Assembly (NCBI GenBank): GCA_009922615.1
Contig: RFVF01000010.1
Span: forward strand, 24,612-88,611
Direction: 5' to 3'
Source: Pseudomonadota bacterium
Lineage (GTDB): Bacteria > Verrucomicrobiota > Verrucomicrobiia > Limisphaerales > SXTU01
DNA length: 64,000 nt
In this document: piece after piece, positions 42,604 through 50,673 of the stretch
Layout: every line of letters begins with the position of its first letter
Numbering within the stretch: the first letter of the stretch is position 1
The notes under the pieces: generated by a model
What the model was told of the DNA's origin: nothing
Database searches by the model: none
Seen by the model: the letters and a program-made list of their open reading frames with translations, nothing else
Position numbers and translations under genes: made by a program

Positions 42604-45600
42604 ATGGCGAGCGCCAACATCAAGTCCCTCCAACTCAAAGCTCAACAGGGCGATGCCCACGCCCAATATCAGCTCGGCCACCTTTACACGCGCGGCGAGG
42701 GCGTGCCGCTGGATTATTCGCTGGCGGCCGATTATCTGGACAAGGCTGCCCGCCGCGGCCACGCGGACGCGCAGTTTCTGTTGGGCGCACTGTATCAGCA
42801 GGGCAAGGGCGTGGCGGCCGATTACGAGCGGGCCGTGGGCCTGTATCGCAAGGCAGCAGAGCAGGGCCACACGCTTGCACAATTCAACCTCGCCTACTGC
42901 TTCGAAATCGGTGAGGGCGTCGAGAAGAACGCGGACGAGGCACTGATTTGGTATCGCAAGGCCGCCGACTCAGGCGACGAGGACGCGCGCCAGGCCATCA
43001 TCGAGCTGGAGAAGACTTTGCCGAAAGCCGCAGCCCCCGCTGCGCCCGCGCCTATGGCGCGCCCTGCCCATCGGCCGGGCTCGGAAATGGAAGCCGTGCT
43101 TTCCACGGCACCTTCCGTTGCGCCTGAGCCGGCCCCGGTTCCCAAGCCGGATTCCTCCGCCCCTATTTCGATTTCCCTGCCGTCGCAGGAGCCGGCCCCG
43201 GTGACCGCGACGTTCGCCACGACTTCTTCTCCCGCATCGGACGATCCGCAGGCGAAGATGGTCGCGGAGGCCGAAGCCGGTGATGCCAGCGCGCAGTTCG
43301 ACCTCGGCATCGCCTACGTCAATGGCATCATGGGCCAGCCGAATTACGAGACAGCCGTGCAGTGGATTCGCCGCGCCGCCGAGCAGGGCCTGCCCGAGGC
43401 GCAGTTCGCGCTCGGCGCGCACTACCACCGCGGTGAAGGTGTCTCGCAGGATTACACCAAGGCCGTGGAGTGGTATCGGCAGGCCGCATTGCAGGGCAAT
43501 GCCGCCGCGCAATTCAACCTCGGCTATTGCTACGAAATCGGCGAAGGGGTGCCAAAAGACCGCGACGAGGCCGTGGCTTGGTATCGCCGCGCCGCGGCAC
43601 AAGGTGATCCTGAGGCCAAAGCTGCGCTGCAAGACTTGACCAAGGGCGAGGCCAACCCCGAGGCGGAGACCGTTCTCTCGACGCGTCCGCAACCTGCTCC
43701 AGCTCCCGAACCGGAACCTGCGCCAGTCGTGGAGATCGCGCCCGTGGTGGAAGTAAAACCAGTCGAAGTCGTCGCTGAAACGCCTGCGCCTGCGTCCGAA
43801 CCTGCCCCGGCACCCGAACCTGAGGCCCCTGCTCCGGCATCCGAACCGCCGTTGATCATCCCTACTTCCGTTGCGACCGCCGGGATGACGCAGGCTCCAT
43901 ATGCGATGGCTGCGCCGGAGCCGGAACCAGCGCCTGCGCCCGTGCCCGTGCTCACCCCGGTTGCTGCCTACGTTCCGCCCACGCCGATGCCGTCGCCAGT
44001 GTTCCTAGCACCGCCGCCTGCGCCCTTGTCGCCGCCCACCACTTTCTTCACACCGGCGCAGTTTGCACCCGCGCCCGCGCCGATGCCCGCGCCGACGTTC
44101 ACCGAGCCCACTTTCGTCCCACCGCAACCCGTTACTGCGCCAGAGCAAGTGGTGGCCCCGGCCTTCGAGGAGACCGAATCCCTCATGGGTGTAGCGCAAA
44201 CCGCCAATCCCTCCGAGCAATACGCGCTCGGCCAGAAATACCTCATTGGCGATGGCGTGCCGCAGGACTTCGTCGCGGCGGGCATGTTGATTCAGCTCGC
44301 CGCTGAGAACGGCAACCCCGAGGCGCAGTTCTCACTCGCCGAGCTTTGCACGCGTGGCCAGGGCGTGCCGCAGAATTACGCCGAGTCCATCGTGTGGTTC
44401 CACAAGGCTGCCGAGCAGGACCATGTGGGCGCGCAGTTCACGCTGGCGACGAAGTATGAGCTGGGCGAAGGCGTGCCGCAGGATTATGCCGCTGCCGCGC
44501 GCTGGTATCAACGCGCCGCCGACCGCAACAACGCCGCCGCGCAGTTCGCGTTGGGCTGCCTCTACCAAAAAGGTCAGGGCGTGTCGCAAGACCACGTCAC
44601 CGCCGCACGCTGGTTTCTCCAATCGGCGAATCAGGGCAACATCAGCGCGCAGCACAAGCTCGGCGTCTGCTACCAGCACGGCCACGGTATCGCGCAGGAT
44701 TATGCGAAGGCCGCGCAATGCTTCCGTGCCGCCGCCGATCAAGGCCACCTCGAATCCAAGTTCCTCCTCGCGCAGTTGCTCCGCCAGGGCCTCGGCGTCG
44801 AGCGCGATGTCAACCAAGCCTACGTGCTCTACCGCACCGTCGCCGACAACGGCCACGCGGGCGCACAGTTCTTCACCGGCTTTTGCTACGAGTTCGGCGA
44901 CGGTGTCGCGCAGGACTTCGCTGAGGCCACTGGTTGGTATCGACTGGCCGCCGACCAAAACGAGCCGAACGCACAGTTCCGCCTCGGCTTTTGCACCGAG
45001 TTCGGACGCGGTGTGCTGCAGTCGCATCAGGCCGCCGTCGCGTGGTATCGCAAGGCTGCTGACGCCGGGCACGCCGAGGCGCAAGCACGCTTGGGCCGGT
45101 GCATCGATCGCGGCCTGGGCACCCTGCAAGACTTCGCCGAGGCCGCGAAGTATTTCCGCATGGCCGGTCAGCAGGGCATCCACGAAGCGCAGGCGCGGCT
45201 CGCGCAGTATTGCGACCTCGGGCTGGGCGTGGCGCAGGATCAGCAGGAGGCGGTGAAGTGGTATCGCCTCAGCGCGGAGGCGGGCATCGCCGATTCGCAG
45301 GCACGGCTGGGCCAGTTTTTCGAAGCCGGCCAAGTCGTGCCGCAAGATTACGCGGAAGCGGTGAAGTGGTATTCCCGTGCCGCCGAGCAGGCACACCTCG
45401 ACTCGCAGTTCCGCCTCGGTTCCTGCTACGAGTTGGGCCGCGGCGTCGCGCAGGACTACGTGGAAGCCTACAAGTGGTATAACCTCGTCGGCGCCTTTGG
45501 CTACCAGCGCGCCGTGGAAGCGCGCGACAAGGTCATCCGCCTCATGAGCCCGTGGCAGATCACCGAAGGCCAGAAGCGCGCCTCCGAAGCCTACAAACTC

Positions 45601-45669
45601 GTCCGCCAGAAGCTCGCCGCCGGCAAGGAAGCCGCCGACAAGCTCAAGGAAGTGCTGGGGAAGAAGTAG
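42604..45669 (+). CDS. Large Sel1-repeat protein with Pro/Ala-rich linkers
   Basis: A 1021-residue protein from ATG 42604. I count about 18 Sel1-like repeats of 36 residues with the pattern AxAQFxLGxxYxxGxGVxxDxxxAxxWYRxAAxxG: three at the start, three near 230-345, and twelve from about 540 to 985. They are joined by two disordered Pro/Glu/Ala-rich linkers (about 150-215 and 370-530). No signal peptide or membrane segment is seen. Sel1 solenoids bind partner proteins and are common in signalling and in envelope quality control. The family is often variable in repeat number; assembly errors are possible. The end is a Lys-rich helix. Confidence 0.9.
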   Translation: MASANIKSLQLKAQQGDAHAQYQLGHLYTRGEGVPLDYSLAADYLDKAARRGHADAQFLLGALYQQGKGVAADYERAVGLYRKAAEQGHTLAQFNLAYCFEIGEGVEKNADEALIWYRKAADSGDEDARQAIIELEKTLPKAAAPAAPAPMARPAHRPGSEMEAVLSTAPSVAPEPAPVPKPDSSAPISISLPSQEPAPVTATFATTSSPASDDPQAKMVAEAEAGDASAQFDLGIAYVNGIMGQPNYETAVQWIRRAAEQGLPEAQFALGAHYHRGEGVSQDYTKAVEWYRQAALQGNAAAQFNLGYCYEIGEGVPKDRDEAVAWYRRAAAQGDPEAKAALQDLTKGEANPEAETVLSTRPQPAPAPEPEPAPVVEIAPVVEVKPVEVVAETPAPASEPAPAPEPEAPAPASEPPLIIPTSVATAGMTQAPYAMAAPEPEPAPAPVPVLTPVAAYVPPTPMPSPVFLAPPPAPLSPPTTFFTPAQFAPAPAPMPAPTFTEPTFVPPQPVTAPEQVVAPAFEETESLMGVAQTANPSEQYALGQKYLIGDGVPQDFVAAGMLIQLAAENGNPEAQFSLAELCTRGQGVPQNYAESIVWFHKAAEQDHVGAQFTLATKYELGEGVPQDYAAAARWYQRAADRNNAAAQFALGCLYQKGQGVSQDHVTAARWFLQSANQGNISAQHKLGVCYQHGHGIAQDYAKAAQCFRAAADQGHLESKFLLAQLLRQGLGVERDVNQAYVLYRTVADNGHAGAQFFTGFCYEFGDGVAQDFAEATGWYRLAADQNEPNAQFRLGFCTEFGRGVLQSHQAAVAWYRKAADAGHAEAQARLGRCIDRGLGTLQDFAEAAKYFRMAGQQGIHEAQARLAQYCDLGLGVAQDQQEAVKWYRLSAEAGIADSQARLGQFFEAGQVVPQDYAEAVKWYSRAAEQAHLDSQFRLGSCYELGRGVAQDYVEAYKWYNLVGAFGYQRAVEARDKVIRLMSPWQITEGQKRASEAYKLVRQKLAAGKEAADKLKEVLGKK

Positions 45670-45769
45670 CCACGAAAGGGCGCAAAGAGCGCAAGAAGAA
45701 CTTCCGGCGGCGGCTCTCAGTTTCGGTTCTGAGCTTGTTTTCTCTTTGCGGGCTTTGCCCTTTCGCGGC
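45669..45769. repeat. Imperfect inverted repeat after the Sel1 gene
   Basis: Arms 45669-45695 (GCCACGAAAGGGCGCAAAGA onward) and 45744-45769 (ending CTTTGCCCTTTCGCGGC) pair over most of their length with a few mismatches. The 48-base loop contains GC-rich sequence. The hairpin separates convergent genes (Sel1 and the broken gene) and may act as a bidirectional terminator or be a dispersed element. Confidence 0.6.
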
Positions 45770-45772
45770 AAA

Positions 45773-46197
45773 TCAAAACCGCAGCACGCTGAACTCCGCG
45801 TCGAACCACAGCCCGTTGAAGTCGAACTGAAGCTTCGGCGGGTCAAAGTCGCAGGTGAACAGCGTCACGTCGTTGCGTTGCTGCACGAGGCCGCAGACCT
45901 CGTTGAACAACTCCGAGTCCAGTGCGAGCAAGTTGTAGCGGTTTTCGCGCAGCTCCGCCTTCTTCATCGCGAGCCGCAGTTGCTCGACCTCGGCCGGCGA
46001 GCGCTTCACCACCCAGATTTCCGCGTCGTGACATTTCACGGCGAGCTTGTGGGTCGCCAGAAGATGAGGAAGGCCAGCAGCTTGAGCGTGATGTGCGCGA
46101 CCGTCTCAGTGTCGTTTTGTGCGATGAGAATCTTGCGCGGCAGATCGGCACGTCGCCTGTCCTCGGAGGCGAGGTTAAAGGAGTATTTGGCGCTCAC
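45773..46197 (-). pseudogene. Broken gene (family not recognised) with internal deletion and frame change
   Basis: A GTG at 46197 overlapping the L,D-transpeptidase stop (GTGA) begins SAKYSFNLASEDRRRADLPR, then KILIAQNDTETVAHITLKLL and AFLIFWR, before a stop near 46040. Another frame continues from about 46056 as HKLAVKCHDAEIWVVKRSPA and runs to the stop at 45773 (ending in WFDAEFSVLRF). The two parts look like the two ends of one protein, with the middle portion lost and the frame shifted at the junction. The second part alone has ATG 46039 and could be made as an 88-residue protein. YaeQ-like nucleases show a comparable arrangement, but I am unsure of the family. Confidence 0.6.
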
Positions 46198-47435
46198 TCC
46201 ACAACCCTTACCGGCGTCCCCACCGTAACGAGCTTCAGCAAATACTCCGCATTCCAGTTCGCGAGCCGGAAGCAGCCGTGCGACTCCGTGCGGCCTACTT
46301 GTTCCGGCGCGGGCGTGCCGTGCATGCCGTAGCCGGGCCGGTCGAGGCCGATCCACGCCACGCCCACGGGGTTGTTCGGTCCCGGTGGCAGGATCAGTTT
46401 GCGCCCGAGCTTTTGCGCCTCCGGCGACTCGGGGAAAACCTCCGGGTCAAACGTGTAATTCGGATTCGGCGCGACGACGGCCACGTGCAGTTCGCCGACG
46501 GGCCGCTTCTCCACGCGCGCCGCGATGCTACAGGGAAAGTGCGCGAGCAAATTCGTGTTCGCGTCGAACGCCTGGAGCGTCTTGCCCGCGAGGTGGATCA
46601 CCAAAAAGGCTGCCTTCGCCCGGGGCGGCGGATAGCTCACGTTCGGGATGCGCAGCTCCGTGCCCGCCACAACATTCGTCCAGTCCACGTTGGAGTTCAG
46701 CCGCTTGATGAAGAGCGGGTGGGCGTGACCTTTTTCGGCTACGAGTTCGAGGATCGTTTCGTAATCCAGCGCGCTTTGCTGCGATTTGCCCAGCCACGTG
46801 GTGCTCAACGGCTGGAGGCGCGCGAGGTCGTTCGAGCTGACCACGTAGCTCGTCAGCGGCGGGGCGGCGAGTTGCAGCCGCGCCTTGGTTTCCGCGTCGG
46901 CGGAGCCGGTTTCCACCATGCCTTCGCGCAGTTGAAAAGCCCGGATGGCCGCGCGCGTTTGCGAGCCGATCACCCCATCGAACGAGCCCGAGGAAATCCC
47001 CGCCCGCGCGAGCGCGACCTGCACCTCGAAAGTGTCGCGGGGTGCCCGCGGGAAAACACTGGGATCAATGACCGGCTCCATGATGGGAACGCGGTTGGTC
47101 GCCACTAACCCGGCCATGCGATTCGTCGCCGTGCCGAGGCCGGCCCGGTTGGTGGGTGACACGTTCCCCCCCAAGACCGGACGGGAACGGTTCGTGACCA
47201 CGGTGACCGGCAGCGGTGGATTCGTGGCCGCCGGATTGAACGCCGGCAGCCGCGCCTCCTGACTGGCGGAGGGCGCGGGTTTGTTTGCCGGAGCTGGCTC
47301 CACGCGCACCCAGCGCCACCAGGCACCAACGAGCACCGCCAAGATCAACACCGCCCAGCCCCAATGCCCGTCTCCGCCGGAGCGCTTCTTCGGCTTGGGT
47401 TGCTTGAACTTCGTGTAAATCTGCGACACAGCCAC
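46194..47435 (-). CDS. L,D-transpeptidase with peptidoglycan-binding domain
   Basis: A 413-residue protein. A membrane anchor near 27-45 (WGWAVLILAVLVGAWW) is followed by a Pro/Ala/Asn-rich spacer. A peptidoglycan-binding fold (VQVALARAGISSGSFDGVIGSQTRAAIRAFQ) occupies about 140-195. A LysM-like stretch (GTELRIPNVS) leads into the catalytic YkuD domain from about 285: HLAGKTLQAFDANTNLL, then YGMHGTPAPEQVG and the nucleophile in RTESHGCFRLANW (His and Cys). It makes 3-3 peptidoglycan cross-links or attaches lipoproteins in the periplasm. It is divergent from the beta-CASP gene (68 bp). Confidence 0.93.
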   Translation of the reverse strand: MAVSQIYTKFKQPKPKKRSGGDGHWGWAVLILAVLVGAWWRWVRVEPAPANKPAPSASQEARLPAFNPAATNPPLPVTVVTNRSRPVLGGNVSPTNRAGLGTATNRMAGLVATNRVPIMEPVIDPSVFPRAPRDTFEVQVALARAGISSGSFDGVIGSQTRAAIRAFQLREGMVETGSADAETKARLQLAAPPLTSYVVSSNDLARLQPLSTTWLGKSQQSALDYETILELVAEKGHAHPLFIKRLNSNVDWTNVVAGTELRIPNVSYPPPRAKAAFLVIHLAGKTLQAFDANTNLLAHFPCSIAARVEKRPVGELHVAVVAPNPNYTFDPEVFPESPEAQKLGRKLILPPGPNNPVGVAWIGLDRPGYGMHGTPAPEQVGRTESHGCFRLANWNAEYLLKLVTVGTPVRVVE

Positions 47436-47503
47436 GGCAGCCTGCCAGAACTCCTCCGAACTTTGAACTTTGATCTTTGCGCTGTCGCCGTAGCCTCCGC
47501 GCC

Positions 47504-48898
47504 ATGCGAATCCACTTCCACGGCGCCACCCGCACGACCACCGGCTCGATGTATCTGCTGGAGGTCAACGGGCAGCGTTTGCTGCTGGAGTGCGGCCTCT
47601 ACCAGGGACGGCGCGATGAATCCATCACGCGCAACTGCTGCTTCCCCTTCGACCCGAAGACCATCGACGCCGCGATCCTCAGCCACGCGCACATCGATCA
47701 TTGCGGCAATTTCCCAAACCTCTGCAAACAGGGTTACGCCGGGAACATTTACTCGACCTTCGCCACGCGGGACCTCGCCAGCATCATGCTCGAGGACTCC
47801 GCCTCCATCCAGCAGTCCGACGCGCAGTTCGTCTCGCGCAAGCGCGCCAAGCAGGGCAAGCCACCTGTGCAGGCGCTCTACACGGCCAGCGACGCCGAGC
47901 GCGCCGTCCGCCAGTTCGTGGCGATCAATTACGACCGGCCCATGCTCATCGCGGACGGGGTCACGCTGACGTTCCGCGATGCCGGGCACATCCTCGGCTC
48001 AGCGCAGGTCGTGCTCGACGTGCGGGAGAAAGGCCGGCAGTTCCGTTACCTCTTCAGCGGCGACATCGGCCGCCCTGGGCAGGAAATCCTCCGCAGCGCA
48101 CAACCAGTCGAGCACGTGGACTTCCTCCAAATCGAAAGCACCTACGGCAACCGCCTTCACTCCAGCCCCGTGGATGCGCGCGATGAATTGTGCCAGCTTG
48201 TTGCGGACACGGTGAACCGCGGCGGCAAGGTCATCATCCCCGCCTTCTCCGTGGGCCGCACGCAACAGATCGTTTACGCCCTGCATCTGGCCACCGATGC
48301 CGGGAAACTGCCCAAGGTGCCGATCTATGTGGACAGCCCGTTGAGTGTGAACGCCACGGAGGTGTTTCGCCTGCACCCTGAGTGTTTCGACGAGGCGACC
48401 TACACCTACCTCCGCGAGAAGGGCAATCCCTTCGGTATGGAGAACCTCACCTACATCCGCGAACTGGCGCATTCCATGAAACTCAACGAGCTGAAGGACG
48501 CCGCCATCATCATCAGCGCGTCGGGCATGGCCGAGGCTGGCCGCGTGCTGCATCACCTCAAGAACCACGGTGGCGACCCCGCCAACCTCATCCTCTTCGT
48601 CGGCTTCTGCGCGGAGCACACGCTCGGCGCGCAGATCATGGCGGGCCGCAGCCCCGTGAACATCCTCGGCGAGCCGCACGCCATCCGCGCCCGCGTGGCG
48701 AAGATCGACGCCTTCTCCGGCCACGCGGATCGCAACGAACTTTCCGGCTACGTGAAATCACTCTCCGGGAACATCAAGAAGACCTTCGTCATCCACGGCG
48801 AGGAAGAGCAATCCCTCGCGTTTGCGGAGACGCTGAAACATCTGCTGCCCCACTCCGAAGTCACCGTGCCCGTCCCGCATCAGGCGATCGAAATTTGA
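47504..48898 (+). CDS. Metallo-beta-lactamase/beta-CASP RNA-processing-type hydrolase
   Basis: A 464-residue protein from ATG 47504. The metal-binding motif is HAHIDHCG, with later ligands in DAGHILGSAQV, FSGDIGRPGQ, and HADRNELSGY near the end. The beta-CASP part (IIPAFSVGRTQQIVYALH, VDSPLSVNATEVFRLH, ISASGMAEAGRVLHHL) identifies an RNase J/CPSF73-like exonuclease or endonuclease family, specifically the YSH1-like bacterial group. It probably cleaves RNA in the cytoplasm. No partner gene adjoins it. Confidence 0.93.
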   Translation: MRIHFHGATRTTTGSMYLLEVNGQRLLLECGLYQGRRDESITRNCCFPFDPKTIDAAILSHAHIDHCGNFPNLCKQGYAGNIYSTFATRDLASIMLEDSASIQQSDAQFVSRKRAKQGKPPVQALYTASDAERAVRQFVAINYDRPMLIADGVTLTFRDAGHILGSAQVVLDVREKGRQFRYLFSGDIGRPGQEILRSAQPVEHVDFLQIESTYGNRLHSSPVDARDELCQLVADTVNRGGKVIIPAFSVGRTQQIVYALHLATDAGKLPKVPIYVDSPLSVNATEVFRLHPECFDEATYTYLREKGNPFGMENLTYIRELAHSMKLNELKDAAIIISASGMAEAGRVLHHLKNHGGDPANLILFVGFCAEHTLGAQIMAGRSPVNILGEPHAIRARVAKIDAFSGHADRNELSGYVKSLSGNIKKTFVIHGEEEQSLAFAETLKHLLPHSEVTVPVPHQAIEI

Positions 48899-48992
48899 AG
48901 CCATTGGGCGAAGACGCTGCGGTGCGGGAGCGAAAGAGGCGGAGTTGTTGAAATCGAGGAGTCCCTTCCCGAATCACGGCAGTCGCCAGCCC

Positions 48993-49025
48993 GGCAAAGC
49001 CACTTCCCACTCACCGGGCTTTGCC
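48993..49025. repeat. Short inverted repeat between beta-CASP gene and next gene
   Basis: Nine-base arms GGCAAAGCC (48993-49001) and GGCTTTGCC (49017-49025) around a 15-base loop. They resemble the GGGCTTTGCCC core seen at 45750-45762. A possible terminator or dispersed element; no T run follows. Confidence 0.5.
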
Positions 49026-49044
49026 CTACAACGTTGCGCTGCGT

Positions 49045-50565
49045 ATGAAACGGATTTGTCACTTTGCATTCGGCCTGCTGCTCGCTGCCACATTCCTTCC
49101 CGCCGTCGAGCCCAACCAGTCAGGTCCGCTTAAAATGCTTACCGCTTCGTGGCTGGGCGGCGCGGGTGAGGAACAAATCGTCGCGGCGGAAATTGGCCAA
49201 GACTTGAGCGTTGTGCTCGCGGTTAATGCCGTTGAATTAAACCTCAGCAGCAAACCCGTCGTGCTCGGTCAGGCGACCCCAAAGCCCGCCGCCACAGTGG
49301 ATTCAAAGAAGCCCAACAAGGGCGGCAAGCCATCTGCCGATCCGAACACCGCCGGGTTCATCGTGCGGCTTTCGCTCGACGGGCAGAAGCAGTTGAGCGC
49401 GGCAAGATTCGCCCCCGGGACAGCGAAACTGCTCAAGCTCAAGGCCGATAGCAGCGGCAACCTGCTCGTGCTCGGCGACGCAGCCGGCATAATGAAACTC
49501 GCGGGCGCGGAGGGCACCGGCCGGTTCGTCGCTACGTTGTCCGCCGATGCGGGCCGTGCGCTGGCCTGCGTTTTCGTCGCCGGCGCACTGGACTTCGCCG
49601 TGGATGGCAACCGCGATCTCGTCGTGCTCACCAAGGGCCACCTGATTCGTTTCGGCCCAGATGGCAAGCAGAAGTGGGACGTCACCTGGTCTTCGCACGG
49701 CGACAATCGTCCCGGCGGCATGGCCGTCTCGCTGCAGACCGGTATCGCCGTCGTGACCGGCTACGGCATGACACACACCGGCAAGGAGCCTTACAAGGAT
49801 CCTTACGCCTACGCCTTCGACCGTGAGGGTAAACCGCTGTGGTCTCTCTGGAATCCCGACCCGAAGTTGCTCGTAGACAAAAAGTATGGTGGCAACGGCT
49901 TAATGGCAGACACGACCGGCCACTTCGCCGGCGCGGATGCGGCTGGGAAAATTTACTTCAGCCTTTTCGCCGATGGCGGGAACTCCGTTTGCACACGCGA
50001 TCCCAAGCGCGTGAACGAGAAAATCGATGCTTCCGTTTTCGACGGCGTGTTCCAGAAGTCGCCGGGGTTCGGGTTCAAGGGCGCGAGCAAGACCGCCGTG
50101 CTTTTCCGCGTGAACCCCGCCGATGGGCGCTTGGAGAAAGGCACCTGGATGTCCGCGTGGCTCACGCCACAGCGAGCGAATGGCCTGGGCATGGAAGGAG
50201 TCGCCGGCGACGGCCTGGGCCGCACGTTCATCGTGGGCAACAGCGCGTCTGGCTGCCCGACAAAGAACCCGTGGTTCGCCGGTGTGGAGGGTGGCTATCA
50301 AGGCGGGGGCTTCCTCGCGGTGCTGGACGCGGGTTTTAAAATGCAGCAGTGCGGTTATTTCCAAGGCACGAGCATCGAGTGTGTCGCGTTTCGCAACGGG
50401 CACTTGGTGATTGGCGGCAGCGCGGTCAAGGAGTCGGTGAGTCAGGACAAGACAAAGCCCGAATTGAAACCGGTCATCGTTCCTGTGCCGTTGTTCAAAC
50501 CGCTGCAAGGCACCTTCGGTGGCGGCAACAAGGACGCCTGGTTCGCCGTGTTCAAGCTAGATTGA
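49045..50565 (+). CDS. Secreted protein with beta-propeller-like repeats, function unknown
   Basis: A 506-residue protein from ATG 49045 with a signal peptide (ICHFAFGLLLAATFLPAV). Repeating short strands such as LLKLKADSSGNLLVLGDAAG, FAVDGNRDLVVLTKGHLIRF and FDREGKPLWSL suggest a beta-propeller of the SBBP/PQQ-like kind, in which each blade reports a stored value. GDGLGRTFIVGNSASGC and FRNGHLVIGGSAV add blades. I recognise no named family. No enzyme motif is visible; it could be a periplasmic binding or structural protein. Confidence 0.75.
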   Translation: MKRICHFAFGLLLAATFLPAVEPNQSGPLKMLTASWLGGAGEEQIVAAEIGQDLSVVLAVNAVELNLSSKPVVLGQATPKPAATVDSKKPNKGGKPSADPNTAGFIVRLSLDGQKQLSAARFAPGTAKLLKLKADSSGNLLVLGDAAGIMKLAGAEGTGRFVATLSADAGRALACVFVAGALDFAVDGNRDLVVLTKGHLIRFGPDGKQKWDVTWSSHGDNRPGGMAVSLQTGIAVVTGYGMTHTGKEPYKDPYAYAFDREGKPLWSLWNPDPKLLVDKKYGGNGLMADTTGHFAGADAAGKIYFSLFADGGNSVCTRDPKRVNEKIDASVFDGVFQKSPGFGFKGASKTAVLFRVNPADGRLEKGTWMSAWLTPQRANGLGMEGVAGDGLGRTFIVGNSASGCPTKNPWFAGVEGGYQGGGFLAVLDAGFKMQQCGYFQGTSIECVAFRNGHLVIGGSAVKESVSQDKTKPELKPVIVPVPLFKPLQGTFGGGNKDAWFAVFKLD

Positions 50566-50673
50566 AGCCAGTGAACTTTCGCTCATCTGCGGAACATACT
50601 AGGAACCAAGTGGAGAGCTTGCTGGCAGCAACTCAAGGGGACACTGATGAGGTTGCTTATTTTTCCTACCAAG

